Positions 25,079 through 32,983 of a DNA stretch of 64,000 nt are shown in pieces. The number at the start of each line of letters is the position of its first letter. The stretch's first letter is position 1. This DNA comes from Burkholderiales bacterium (GTDB lineage Bacteria > Pseudomonadota > Gammaproteobacteria > Burkholderiales > Burkholderiaceae_E). A program made the translations under genes and the position numbers. The notes under the pieces were generated by a model. The model was not told the DNA's origin, searched no databases, and saw only the letters and a program-made list of their open reading frames with translations. The DNA is taken from NCBI GenBank assembly GCA_017307915.1, contig JAFKGG010000366.1, positions 37,646-101,645 on the forward strand. The letters are read 5' to 3'.

Positions 25079-26014
25079 CTAGCGGCTGAATCGTGTATAG
25101 CGTTCGATGAGCTTGAGCAGCAGGAACATCGAGACGCCAATCAGCGCCAGCAGGAACAGCACGCCGAACACACCGGCTGTATCACCGAGAAACGAACGCT
25201 GCGAGATCAGATAGCCCAGGCCGGCATCGGTGCCGACCAGTTCGCCGACGATCACGCCGAGCAGGGCATTGACGGCCGCGACGTTCAGCGCCGGAAAGAT
25301 GTAGGACAGCGCGTTCGGGATGCGCAGAAAGCGAAGCTGGTCGAGTTTGCTGGCGCGCAACGAACGGAACAGATCCGTCTCGTCGCGGTCGATCTCGGTC
25401 AGCCCCGCCACGGTATTGGTGAAGATCGGGAAAAACGCCAGCAAACCGCCGATCACCACCTTCGGCATCAGCCCATAGCCGAGCCAGACCACCAGCAAGG
25501 GCGCCACCGCCACCTTCGGGAACGACTGGATGGCGATGATGTACGGATAGAACGTCTGCCGTGCCAGCGCGCTGAACGCGAAGATCGAGCCGATCACGAT
25601 CGCCGTGACGAAGCCGCCGGCGAACGCCAGCACGGTGGCCTGCGCAGTAGCGCCGATGTGCCGCCACCAGGTACCGCCGCCCACGCCCTTGATCAGCGCA
25701 TCGACCACGTCCAGCGGACGCGGAATGACCAGCGGCGAGACGATCTGCGCCGTGTAAACGGCCTGCCACAGCGCGATCAGCGCGATCGGGAACAGCACGC
25801 CGAGGATGATCGGCAGCCAGGGGGCGTGGCCGGCGGGACGGGGCGGCGGCTGTTTCGGCGCGCCGGCCTGCTGCATCGCGCCGGTCTGTTGCGCCGTGCC
25901 CGTCTGCTGCCTGGCGGCTTGTTGCTGCGCACCGGCCTGCGACGGCGGCGACGCGCTCGGGTGCGCGCCGGAAACCACTCGAAGATCGGCGCTGCTAGAC
26001 GATATGGTCGGCAT
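25079..26014 (-). CDS. ABC transporter permease (NitT/TauT type)
   Basis: A 311-residue inner-membrane protein with about six transmembrane segments (for example WLPIILGVLFPIALIALW, ATVLAFAGGFVTAIVIG and VFGVLFLLALIGVSMFLLL) and the EAA-like loop around SLRASKLDQLRFLRIPNALSYIFP. The N-terminal ~50 residues form an unusual cytoplasmic tail rich in Gln, Ala and Pro. Its start lies inside the ATPase gene (20-bp overlap), so the two are translationally coupled. Confidence 0.92.
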   Translation of the reverse strand: MPTISSSSADLRVVSGAHPSASPPSQAGAQQQAARQQTGTAQQTGAMQQAGAPKQPPPRPAGHAPWLPIILGVLFPIALIALWQAVYTAQIVSPLVIPRPLDVVDALIKGVGGGTWWRHIGATAQATVLAFAGGFVTAIVIGSIFAFSALARQTFYPYIIAIQSFPKVAVAPLLVVWLGYGLMPKVVIGGLLAFFPIFTNTVAGLTEIDRDETDLFRSLRASKLDQLRFLRIPNALSYIFPALNVAAVNALLGVIVGELVGTDAGLGYLISQRSFLGDTAGVFGVLFLLALIGVSMFLLLKLIERYTRFSR

Positions 26015-26774
26015 GCACGTTCCCCATCGTTTCTCGGACGCTGCGGATCAGTTCGTAGAAATGGCTGCTGGTGCGGATGTCGGGCGGCCTGGGGCGCGGC
26101 AGGTCGACGTCGACCGAACGCACGATGTGCCCGGGCCGCGCGCCCATCAGCACGATGCGGTCGGACAGGAACACCGCCTCGGCGATGCTGTGCGTCACGA
26201 AGATCACCGTCTTCGGTTCTTCGCGCCACAACTGCAGCACCATGTCGTTGAGCGCCTCGCGCGTGAATTCGTCGAGCGCGCCGAACGGCTCGTCCATCAA
26301 CAACAGCTCGGGGCGCCGTAGCAACGCGCGCACGATCGCGGCGCGCTGCTGCATGCCGCCCGACAGCTCGTCGGGATAGGCGCGCGCAAAGCCATCCAGG
26401 CCGACCAGCCGCAGCAGGTTGTCGGCCATCGCGACGTCTTCGGCGCGCCGGCCGCCGGCCAGATCGGCCGGCAGCAGCACGTTGTCGAGGATCGTGCGCC
26501 AGCGCAGCAGCGTGGCCTTCTGGAACACCAGGCTGGCGAACTCGCTGGGCCCGCTCACCGGCGTGCCGCCGATCCGCACCGTGCCGACGCTGGGTTCGGT
26601 CAGGCCGGCGATGATCTTCAGCAGCGTCGACTTGCCGCAGCCGCTCGGGCCGAGCAGCGAGACGAATTCGCCGGGCTGGATGTCGAGATCGACGTCGGCC
26701 AGCGCATGCACGGCCTGGCCCTTGCGGCCGACGAAGGTCTTGCCCAGCCCTTCGATCGCGATCGAGCGGATCAT
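25995..26774 (-). CDS. ABC transporter ATP-binding protein (NitT/TauT type)
   Basis: A 259-residue ATPase: Walker A LGPSGCGKSTLLK, signature LSGGMQQRAAIVRALL, Walker B LLLMDEPFGALDEFTR and switch histidine in FVTHSIAEAV. This is the SsuB/TauB/NrtD subgroup. It powers the permease and binding protein encoded next. It is 13 bp downstream of the enoyl-CoA hydratase gene on the same strand, so importer and CoA-dependent enzymes look co-expressed. Confidence 0.94.
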   Translation of the reverse strand: MIRSIAIEGLGKTFVGRKGQAVHALADVDLDIQPGEFVSLLGPSGCGKSTLLKIIAGLTEPSVGTVRIGGTPVSGPSEFASLVFQKATLLRWRTILDNVLLPADLAGGRRAEDVAMADNLLRLVGLDGFARAYPDELSGGMQQRAAIVRALLRRPELLLMDEPFGALDEFTREALNDMVLQLWREEPKTVIFVTHSIAEAVFLSDRIVLMGARPGHIVRSVDVDLPRPRPPDIRTSSHFYELIRSVRETMGNVHADHIV

Positions 26775-26786
26775 GGCGGCGCCGCC

Positions 26787-27527
26787 TTACGAGCTCGCGC
26801 CTTCGCTCGGGTGCAGCGTGCGCTGCGCCACGATCAGCGACGTGATGTGGTTGGCATAGTCGATGCCGTCGGCCCAGCCCTTTTCCGTCAGCTCGCGATA
26901 AGCGCGCTTGGCAAACCCGAGCGTGATGTTGCTCCACTGCCCCACCGCGGCCGCCAGTTCGTTGGCCCGCTGCAGCAAGCGCTGCGGCTCGACCACTTCA
27001 TTGATGATGCCCCAGCGCAGCGCCGTCTGGGCGTCGATGCGCTGCGCGGTGAAAATCATCTGGGCCGCATGCTTGGGCAGGATGCGGCGCATCGTGGTCG
27101 GGCCGGCCAGGCCCGGGAACACGCCGAAGCTCAGCTCGGGCATGCCGAAGGTAGCGCTGTCGGCGGCCACCGCCAGCTCGCAGTTGTTCACCAGCGTCAA
27201 GCCGCCGCCGAGCGCAAAGCCGTTGACCGCCGCGATGAACACCGACGGATGCTTGCGGATCGCTTCGTTCACGTCGACCCAGTACTGGCCGCGTGCCACG
27301 CCCAGGCTGGTCGACCAGGTGCGCTTGCGCTCCTTCAGGTCGACGCCGGCGCAGAAGGCGCGGTCGCCGGCGCCGGTGACGACGATCACCGGCACTTCTT
27401 CGAGCTCGGTCAGCGCTGCGATGATCGCATCCGCCAGCTCGATGTTGACCGCATTGCGCTTGTCGGGACGATTCAGCGTCAGGACAGCGTGGTTTTCATG
27501 CTTTTCGATCAGAACCAGGTCGCTCAT
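26787..27527 (-). CDS. Enoyl-CoA hydratase/isomerase-family protein
   Basis: A 246-residue crotonase-fold protein: LNRPDKRNAV, oxyanion-hole segments AFCAGVDLKERK and NGFALGGGLTLVNNCELAVA, and FGMPELSFGVFPGLAG. The catalytic position usually holding the second glutamate reads in PELSFGVFPGLAG, so a hydratase or a retro-aldol/isomerase role are both possible. The ATG at 27527 is the first start compatible with the fold. It lies between the DUF35/thiolase pair and the ABC importer. Confidence 0.9.
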   Translation of the reverse strand: MSDLVLIEKHENHAVLTLNRPDKRNAVNIELADAIIAALTELEEVPVIVVTGAGDRAFCAGVDLKERKRTWSTSLGVARGQYWVDVNEAIRKHPSVFIAAVNGFALGGGLTLVNNCELAVAADSATFGMPELSFGVFPGLAGPTTMRRILPKHAAQMIFTAQRIDAQTALRWGIINEVVEPQRLLQRANELAAAVGQWSNITLGFAKRAYRELTEKGWADGIDYANHITSLIVAQRTLHPSEGASS

Positions 27528-27604
27528 GGGTCGATCACCTCGGTAGCAGTGGTCCACGCAGTGAACGAGGCGGCTCGCTCGCTGCGAACGGGTTTCGCGT
27601 CGAT

Positions 27605-27988
27605 TCAGGTGCGGTTCGACAACCTGAAATACGGCAGCGTCTTGTCGCCGCGCGCCTTGATCGCCAGCTCGACCGGTGCGCCGCAAGGGACCACATCGGT
27701 TTCGCTGACGTCGAGCAGCGAGCTGATCATCATCGGCCCCTCGTCGAGCTCGATCATCGCCACCAGGTAGGGCACCTGGTCAGAGAAGCTCTTGAAGTAG
27801 GGCTTGTGCACGCGGATCCACGACCAGACGCGGCCGCGGCCGGAGGGTCGTTCCCAGGCCACGTTCTCGCTCAGGCAGTGCTGGCACAGCGTCATCGGCG
27901 GGAACTGCCAGGTGCCGCAATCCTTGCAGCGGCGGATCTTGAACTCGCCGGCGGCGAGCGTGCTCCAGTATTCGTCGTGAAGATTCAT
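27605..27988 (-). CDS. DUF35 OB-fold / zinc-ribbon protein (second pair)
   Basis: A 127-residue protein: zinc ribbon with RRCKDCG and LCQHCL (two CxxC), then an OB-fold (GRGRVWSWIRVHKPYF, VPYLVAMIELDEGPMM). It resembles BbsA of the benzylsuccinate pathway and the ChsH2 DUF35 domain, which pair with a thiolase or thiolase-like aldolase. The thiolase-like gene is 39 bp upstream, so a heteromeric complex is expected. Confidence 0.88.
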   Translation of the reverse strand: MNLHDEYWSTLAAGEFKIRRCKDCGTWQFPPMTLCQHCLSENVAWERPSGRGRVWSWIRVHKPYFKSFSDQVPYLVAMIELDEGPMMISSLLDVSETDVVPCGAPVELAIKARGDKTLPYFRLSNRT

Positions 27989-28027
27989 GGTGTCGGTCTC
28001 TCGTCGATCGATATGGGCGCGCCCGGC

Positions 28028-29179
28028 TTACGCGATGCGGCGCAGAATGTGCGAGCTCGTCACCGGCGCGGCGCAGATGTACTGCGCCACTTCAGCGCCC
28101 TTGACCTGGCGCGCGCCGGCCTCGCCGCGCAACTGCCGCACCGCCTCGACGTGCAGCGCCCAGCCCTGCATGTAGCTTTCCGAGGTATGGCCGCCGCTGG
28201 TGTTCACCGGCAATTCGCCACCCAGGCCGATGCGGCCGTCGCGGATCCAGTTCCAGGCTTGCCCCGGCTTGCAAAAACCGAAGCCTTCCAGCGAGAACAG
28301 AATGGTCGGCGTGAAGTTGTCGTAGATCTGCGCGACGTCGATGTTTTTCGGCGTCACCCCGGCCTGCTTGTAGACGCGATCGGCGACGCTGCGGCAGGTG
28401 TCGTAGTAGAAATCGTCGCTGGTGTAGAAGTTGGTCAGGTCGCCGCAGGCCGCGGTGCCGCTGATCGTTACCACCGGCTTGTTCAGCCGGCGCGCATGTT
28501 CCACCGAGCTCAGAATCAGCGCCACGCCGCCGTCGTTGATCAGGCAGTAGTCGTACAGGCGCAGCGGCTCGGCCACGTAGCGCGAATCGAGATAGGTGGC
28601 GACGTCGAGATCGTCGCGCATCACCGCGTTCTCGTTCAGCTTGGCGTGGTTGCGGTTGTTGATCGCCGCCGCCGCCAGGCCGTCTTCCGGCACCTTGTTC
28701 AACTGCCGGTAGCGTTCGTACATCAAGGCCACGTAGGCGCCTGCCGAGGTCATGCCGAAGGCCGCATCGTGCTGACCGGTCGGCGTGGTCGGTTCGCCGC
28801 CGCCGTATTGCGCGCCCACCGAGCGGCCGTTGTTGCCGTAGACCAGCGCCACCGTCTGCGCGTGGCCGGTAGCGATCGCGTTGATCGCCGCCTGCACGGC
28901 CAGCGCGCTCATGCGGCCGGCCTGCTCGAAGCCGTAGCTCAGCGCCGGCCGGCGCATGCCAAGCATGTTGGCCATGTGCTGATAGGAGGGGACGCGTGCG
29001 GTCAGCAGGCCGTCGATCTCGTCCTTCTCGATGCCGGCGTCGGCCAATGCCAGCTTGAACGCCTCGGCGGCCAGATCGTAGTCGGAGCGAAGAACGTCGC
29101 GGGTGCGATACAGATCACCGAAGCGGGTGGTGCCGACACCGATGATCGCCACCTTGTCTCGTGCATTCCAGGTTGTCAT
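28028..29179 (-). CDS. Thiolase-like (lipid-transfer / Ltp2-type) protein
   Basis: A 383-residue thiolase-fold protein: AIIGVGTTRFGDLY, VALVYGNNGRSVG, DVAQIYDNFTPTILFSLEGFGFC and LPVNTSGGHTSESYMQGW. The nucleophile cysteine expected near residue 90 is absent (that region reads SYGFEQAGRMSALAVQA), and the GHP histidine loop reads GGHTSESY. In Ltp2-type aldolases a tyrosine at this place replaces the thiolase histidine, so a retro-aldol cleavage of a CoA thioester is more likely than thiolysis (inference). The start at 29179 is the first ATG of the conserved fold. The partner DUF35 gene is downstream. Confidence 0.87.
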   Translation of the reverse strand: MTTWNARDKVAIIGVGTTRFGDLYRTRDVLRSDYDLAAEAFKLALADAGIEKDEIDGLLTARVPSYQHMANMLGMRRPALSYGFEQAGRMSALAVQAAINAIATGHAQTVALVYGNNGRSVGAQYGGGEPTTPTGQHDAAFGMTSAGAYVALMYERYRQLNKVPEDGLAAAAINNRNHAKLNENAVMRDDLDVATYLDSRYVAEPLRLYDYCLINDGGVALILSSVEHARRLNKPVVTISGTAACGDLTNFYTSDDFYYDTCRSVADRVYKQAGVTPKNIDVAQIYDNFTPTILFSLEGFGFCKPGQAWNWIRDGRIGLGGELPVNTSGGHTSESYMQGWALHVEAVRQLRGEAGARQVKGAEVAQYICAAPVTSSHILRRIA

Positions 29180-29219
29180 GTGTGTGCCTTGCGTTTGATC
29201 GTGAGTGGCGGTGAGCGCG

Positions 29220-30464
29220 CTAGCGCAGCGCCTCGCCAATATTCGCTGCCGCCGGTTCGGCATCGGCCGGCGACTGATGGACGACCCCGCTGTCGATCAG
29301 TTCGGCGAACGCCTGCTCGTCGTAACCCAGCGAAGCGAGAATCTGCAGGCTGTGCTCGCCGATGTGCGGCGCGCGGCGGCGGATCCGCGCGCCGCCGTCG
29401 GGTTCGATCTGGAACGCCCAGCTCACCTGCGTTTCGTGGCCGCCGGCGGGCAGTGGTACCTGAACGTAGAGGCCGTCGGCGCGCGTCGCGGCCTGCTCCA
29501 TCACTTCCCCGGCGTCGAGCACGGCCGCGCAGGCGATGCCCTGCGCTTGCAGCATCCGCATCAGTTCGTGCTTGTCGTGCTGGCGGGCCCAGGCGGCGAG
29601 CAGCCGTTCGGTGTGCGCCAAGGATTCGTCGCCGACGCGCGCATCGTTCGCCTGAAGGAAACGATGCAGGCGCTGCCGCTCGTCGGCGCTTGACGCTGTC
29701 ACGGCGATCCAGTCGTCGCTGCCCTTGGCGCGCACGACGATGCCGTTGCCGCCGAGGCCATGGGCCGGATCGGCCAATGCTTCGCCGGTGATCGACGTAT
29801 GCAGCACGCGCTCGCCGAGCAATGCCGTGACCAGCTCACGCTGCGACAGATCGATCCAGCAGCCGCGGCCGGTGCGCCGGCTTTCGCGCACGCCCCAGAC
29901 GGCCAGCGCCGGGCCGAGCATCGCGACGGCCTGGTCGGGATAGTTGACCTTGGGCGTCGACCAGATCGGCCGACCATCGCCGTAGCCGGTCACCGACATC
30001 ATGCCGCCGAGCGCTTCGAGCGTAACGCCATACGAGATGTAGCCGCTGAACGGGCCGACGCTGCCCTGGCTCGACAGCGACAGCAGCACGATGCGCGGAT
30101 TCCATTGCGCGAGCCGTTCATAGCCCAGGTCGAGCTTTTCGAGCACGCCGCGCCGGAAGTTCTCGACCACCAGATCGGCACGCTGCACCAGACGCCGCGC
30201 GATCTCGTGTCCGCGCGGGTCGCGCAGATCGACCGCCAGCGCGCGCTTGTTGCGCCCGACGACGCGAAACGGCGGGCTGGCCAGATCGCCTTCGTCGGCG
30301 CTGCCGGTCACCGCGGTCCAGTTGCGGAAGGTGTCGGATCGCTCGAATGATTCGACCTTGATCACGTTCGCGCCGAAGTCGGCCAGCGCTTGCGTCGTGC
30401 GGCCGCCCGCCGTGATGCCGGACAGGTCGACCACGGTGATGTCGTCGAGCAGGCCGTCGCTCAT
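29220..30464 (-). CDS. CaiB/BaiF-family CoA-transferase (catalytic-type subunit)
   Basis: A 414-residue class III CoA-transferase: DDITVVDLSGITAGGRTTQALADFGANVIKVES, NKRALAVDLRDPRG, ADLVVENFRRGVLEKLDLGY and LSLSSQGSVGPFSG. The active-site aspartate is present in VNYPDQAVAMLG. It overlaps the preceding CaiB gene by 4 bp (ATGA). The family moves CoA between carboxylic acids without free acyl anhydrides. With the adjacent partner lacking the aspartate, a heteromeric enzyme like BbsE/BbsF is likely, with this as the catalytic chain (inference). Confidence 0.9.
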   Translation of the reverse strand: MSDGLLDDITVVDLSGITAGGRTTQALADFGANVIKVESFERSDTFRNWTAVTGSADEGDLASPPFRVVGRNKRALAVDLRDPRGHEIARRLVQRADLVVENFRRGVLEKLDLGYERLAQWNPRIVLLSLSSQGSVGPFSGYISYGVTLEALGGMMSVTGYGDGRPIWSTPKVNYPDQAVAMLGPALAVWGVRESRRTGRGCWIDLSQRELVTALLGERVLHTSITGEALADPAHGLGGNGIVVRAKGSDDWIAVTASSADERQRLHRFLQANDARVGDESLAHTERLLAAWARQHDKHELMRMLQAQGIACAAVLDAGEVMEQAATRADGLYVQVPLPAGGHETQVSWAFQIEPDGGARIRRRAPHIGEHSLQILASLGYDEQAFAELIDSGVVHQSPADAEPAAANIGEALR

Positions 30465-31552
30465 GGCGCCACCTCCGTTTCTCCGGCGGGCAGGGATGAG
30501 ATGCGCGGCGTCTGCGGCCGCGTTCCCGAAACGGTCCATGGCACGGCGGGTGCGATTTGCTCGCCGTGGCCGGGCACGCTCAGGTGTTCCCAGAAATCGC
30601 GGGCGCGGTATTGCGGATCGGTGAGCAGATCGGGCAGCGTCAGCACGGCACCGACCGGAATGCCCGCCGCCTGCGCCGCGGCGAACACTTCGTGCTTCGA
30701 TCGTTGCGCCAAGGCGCGCTCCAATGCCTCGCGCAGCTCGCCGCGATGGCGATCGCGGTCGGCCTGGACGGCGAAGCGCGGCTCGGCCAACTCGCTGCTG
30801 CCGACCACGCGCTTGACGTTTTCCCAGTCGCCGGGGCGATAGTAGAAACCGAGATAGCCGTCGGCGCAGCGCACGATGATCGGCCCCTTGTCGGAGCCGC
30901 GCTTGAGCACCTTGCCCTCGGCCTCGCAATAGATCTGGCTCTTCCAATCCAGATACACGGCGGCCTGCAGGCACGAGGTGCTGACCTGGCGCGAGCGCGG
31001 GTCGCGATCCATCGCCGAGACGGCGAACATCAGGCCCGACAGCAGCGAGAGCCCGGCCGAATAGCTGGCCTGCGGGCCGGCCAACGCCAGCGGCGGCTGC
31101 TCGGGTTCGCCGACGATGTACAGCAGGCCCGACAAGGCCAGCGCCTGCAGGTCGTGCCCTTTCAGCCGCGCCTGCTCGTTGTGTTCACCCAGTTCGCTGA
31201 TGCGGCCCATCGTGATGCAGCGGCCAGCCGAGATCGAATCGAAATCCAGTGCCAGCCCCCGCAGGCGTTCCTGCGGCAGCGAGGTGATGAACAGATCGCT
31301 GTCGGCCAGCAAGCGCCTGATCGCCGCCTGCCCCGAAGCGCTGTCCAGATCGAGCCGCAGACGCTGCTTGCCGGCATTCAGGTAGGCATCGGCCAGCTCG
31401 GCAGACACCGGGGGCGCCTGCACCGGATCCGCTTCATCGACCCGCGTCACGGCCAGGCCGAGCACGGCCAGCCACTTTCCGCACAAGGCCAGCCCGGCAT
31501 TCGAGCCCAGCTCGAGGACGCGCAGTTGTTCCGGCCTGGACGTCGTCAGCAT
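30461..31552 (-). CDS. CaiB/BaiF-family CoA-transferase (apparently non-catalytic partner)
   Basis: A 363-residue member of the same family (LRVLELGSNAGLALCGKWLAVLG, GHDLQALALSGLLYIVGEPE, DWKSQIYCEAEGKVLKRG). At the site of the catalytic aspartate, where the usual motif is ADxxAG, it reads ASYSAG, so the nucleophile is a serine. GGAGGAG lies about 10 bp before the ATG at 31552. As the first gene of the long minus-strand run and overlapping the second CaiB gene, it probably forms the structural subunit of a hetero-oligomer. Confidence 0.85.
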   Translation of the reverse strand: MLTTSRPEQLRVLELGSNAGLALCGKWLAVLGLAVTRVDEADPVQAPPVSAELADAYLNAGKQRLRLDLDSASGQAAIRRLLADSDLFITSLPQERLRGLALDFDSISAGRCITMGRISELGEHNEQARLKGHDLQALALSGLLYIVGEPEQPPLALAGPQASYSAGLSLLSGLMFAVSAMDRDPRSRQVSTSCLQAAVYLDWKSQIYCEAEGKVLKRGSDKGPIIVRCADGYLGFYYRPGDWENVKRVVGSSELAEPRFAVQADRDRHRGELREALERALAQRSKHEVFAAAQAAGIPVGAVLTLPDLLTDPQYRARDFWEHLSVPGHGEQIAPAVPWTVSGTRPQTPRISSLPAGETEVAP

Positions 31553-31892
31553 CGGTTGCGTACTCCTCCAAAAACGGCCGGACGAAGGCTGGAGCGGCGC
31601 GGCCTGCTGCGCCTGGGCGATCTGGGATCGCCGCCTTCGATTTCCTGTCATACGGGCTAACCGGATGTTTGTATTATCGTATTACTGTCATCCAATCAAT
31701 ATTATTGGTAGAAACCCTTAAAATCGGCGTGCGGTTGCCGCGAAGCACGCAGCCGCTGCGTGCCTACAATGCCGCGAGCCGCCCATCGGCAAAGGGCCTG
31801 CCACGAGCGGCCTGCCGCATGGCCGGCGCTGCTGCGTACGTTGCAGCGGCGCACGTTGCAGCGGCGCGATCCGAATCACTGGTGCTGAATCC
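31553..31892. promoter_or_regulatory. Divergent promoter region, 340 bp without a gene
   Basis: The region separates the CaiB-led minus-strand run from the plus-strand D-2-hydroxyacid dehydrogenase. It holds an AT-rich patch at 31671-31710 with an imperfect palindrome CCAATCAATATTATTGG (31692-31708; 6 of 8 pairs match) preceded by GTATTATCGTATTACTG. It also holds a perfect 15-bp tandem duplication at 31838-31867. No convincing coding sequence was seen. Confidence 0.5.
31838..31867. repeat. 15-bp perfect tandem duplication
   Basis: ACGTTGCAGCGGCGC occurs twice head-to-tail (31838-31852 and 31853-31867) in the leader of the D-2-hydroxyacid dehydrogenase gene. It may be replication slippage or a short regulatory duplication. 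Confidence 0.6.
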
Positions 31893-32912
31893 ATGCCGCA
31901 AATGAATGAACCCCCGGTCGCTCTGGTTTCAGAGGTGGCCCGAGACCTGCTCGCATCGCGCATCGGCAAGGACCCGACGCCGCTTCGATGGGCGATATCG
32001 CGGCCGGACGCCGCGCTGGCGCCCGAGCTGCTCGCGCAGGTAAGCGTGGCCTTCATGTCGCTGGACCTGGTCTCCGGATCGGCCACCGACAAGCTCGCGC
32101 CGGAGTTGAGCCACTTCTTCGAACAACTGCGTGCCTGCGCCAAGCTGCGCTGGCTTCATGTGTGCAGCGCGGGTGCGGATCGGCCCATCTTCAAGGAACT
32201 GTTGGCGCGCGGCGTGCGGATCACCACGTCTTCCGGCGCCAATGCCGCCGAAGTCAGCCACAGCGCCCTGGCTGGTTTTCTCGCGCTGTCACGCGGCGTC
32301 GTGCGTTGGGTGGATGCGCAGCGACGCCATGAATGGTCGCCGCTGAAGGGAACGCTCGCGCCGCGCGACATCGAGGGCCAGACCGCGGTAGTGGTGGGAC
32401 TGGGGCCGATCGGCCGCGAAATCGCGCGATTGCTCGACGCCTTTCGCGTCGAAGTGATCGGCGTGCGCCGAACGTCCGAACCGGTGGCGTGCTGCGCAGA
32501 GGTGGTGCCGTATGCACGCCTCGACGCGGTATTGCCGCGGGCCGATTGGCTCATCCTCGCCTGCCCGCTGACCCGGGAAACGCAGGGATTGATCGGTGCC
32601 CGGCAACTGGAACTGCTGCGCAAAGGCGCTCACTTGATCAACGTGGCACGCGGCCCCGTCGTGCGCGAACCCGATCTGATCGAAGCGCTGCGCAGCGGAC
32701 GACTTGGCGGCGCCTATCTCGACGTCTTCGAGAAGGAACCCTTGCCCGCCGAATCGCCGCTATGGGATCTGCCTGGCGTTCTCATTTCCGCGCACTGCGC
32801 GGGCTATTCGGGCGGCCTGCACCTGCGCACGCAAGAGAGATTCCTGGAAAACCTGCACCGCTGGATGCAGGGAGCCGAGTTGCAGAACGAGGTTGCCGCA
32901 CCGTCGCCTTAG
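31893..32912 (+). CDS. D-2-hydroxyacid dehydrogenase (NAD-binding)
   Basis: A 339-residue protein. The Rossmann fold sits around residues 165-185 (VVVGLGPIGREIARLL). Catalytic residues are Arg in INVARGPVV, Glu in DVFEKEPLP and His in ISAHCAGYS. The family oxidises or reduces D-2-hydroxy acids (glycerate, phosphoglycerate, hydroxyisocaproate and others). It is divergent from the CaiB run and convergent with the AtuA operon, so it stands as its own transcription unit. An ATG nine bases later (31902) is an alternative start. Confidence 0.9.
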   Translation: MPQMNEPPVALVSEVARDLLASRIGKDPTPLRWAISRPDAALAPELLAQVSVAFMSLDLVSGSATDKLAPELSHFFEQLRACAKLRWLHVCSAGADRPIFKELLARGVRITTSSGANAAEVSHSALAGFLALSRGVVRWVDAQRRHEWSPLKGTLAPRDIEGQTAVVVGLGPIGREIARLLDAFRVEVIGVRRTSEPVACCAEVVPYARLDAVLPRADWLILACPLTRETQGLIGARQLELLRKGAHLINVARGPVVREPDLIEALRSGRLGGAYLDVFEKEPLPAESPLWDLPGVLISAHCAGYSGGLHLRTQERFLENLHRWMQGAELQNEVAAPSP

Positions 32913-32983
32913 TCGGATTCGTCTCAGGCTGATTCCAGGAGTGCTAGCGCCGGGCCGGCAGCCTTGGCCCGATCAACGCCGAA

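Noticed and set aside
27806-29791. A 661-residue plus-strand frame
   Set aside because: Antisense to the DUF35, thiolase-like and CaiB genes; no recognisable motif.
31669-31905. A 78-residue plus-strand frame in the divergent promoter
   Set aside because: Covers the AT-rich promoter and a tandem repeat, has no good ribosome site and no recognisable domain.
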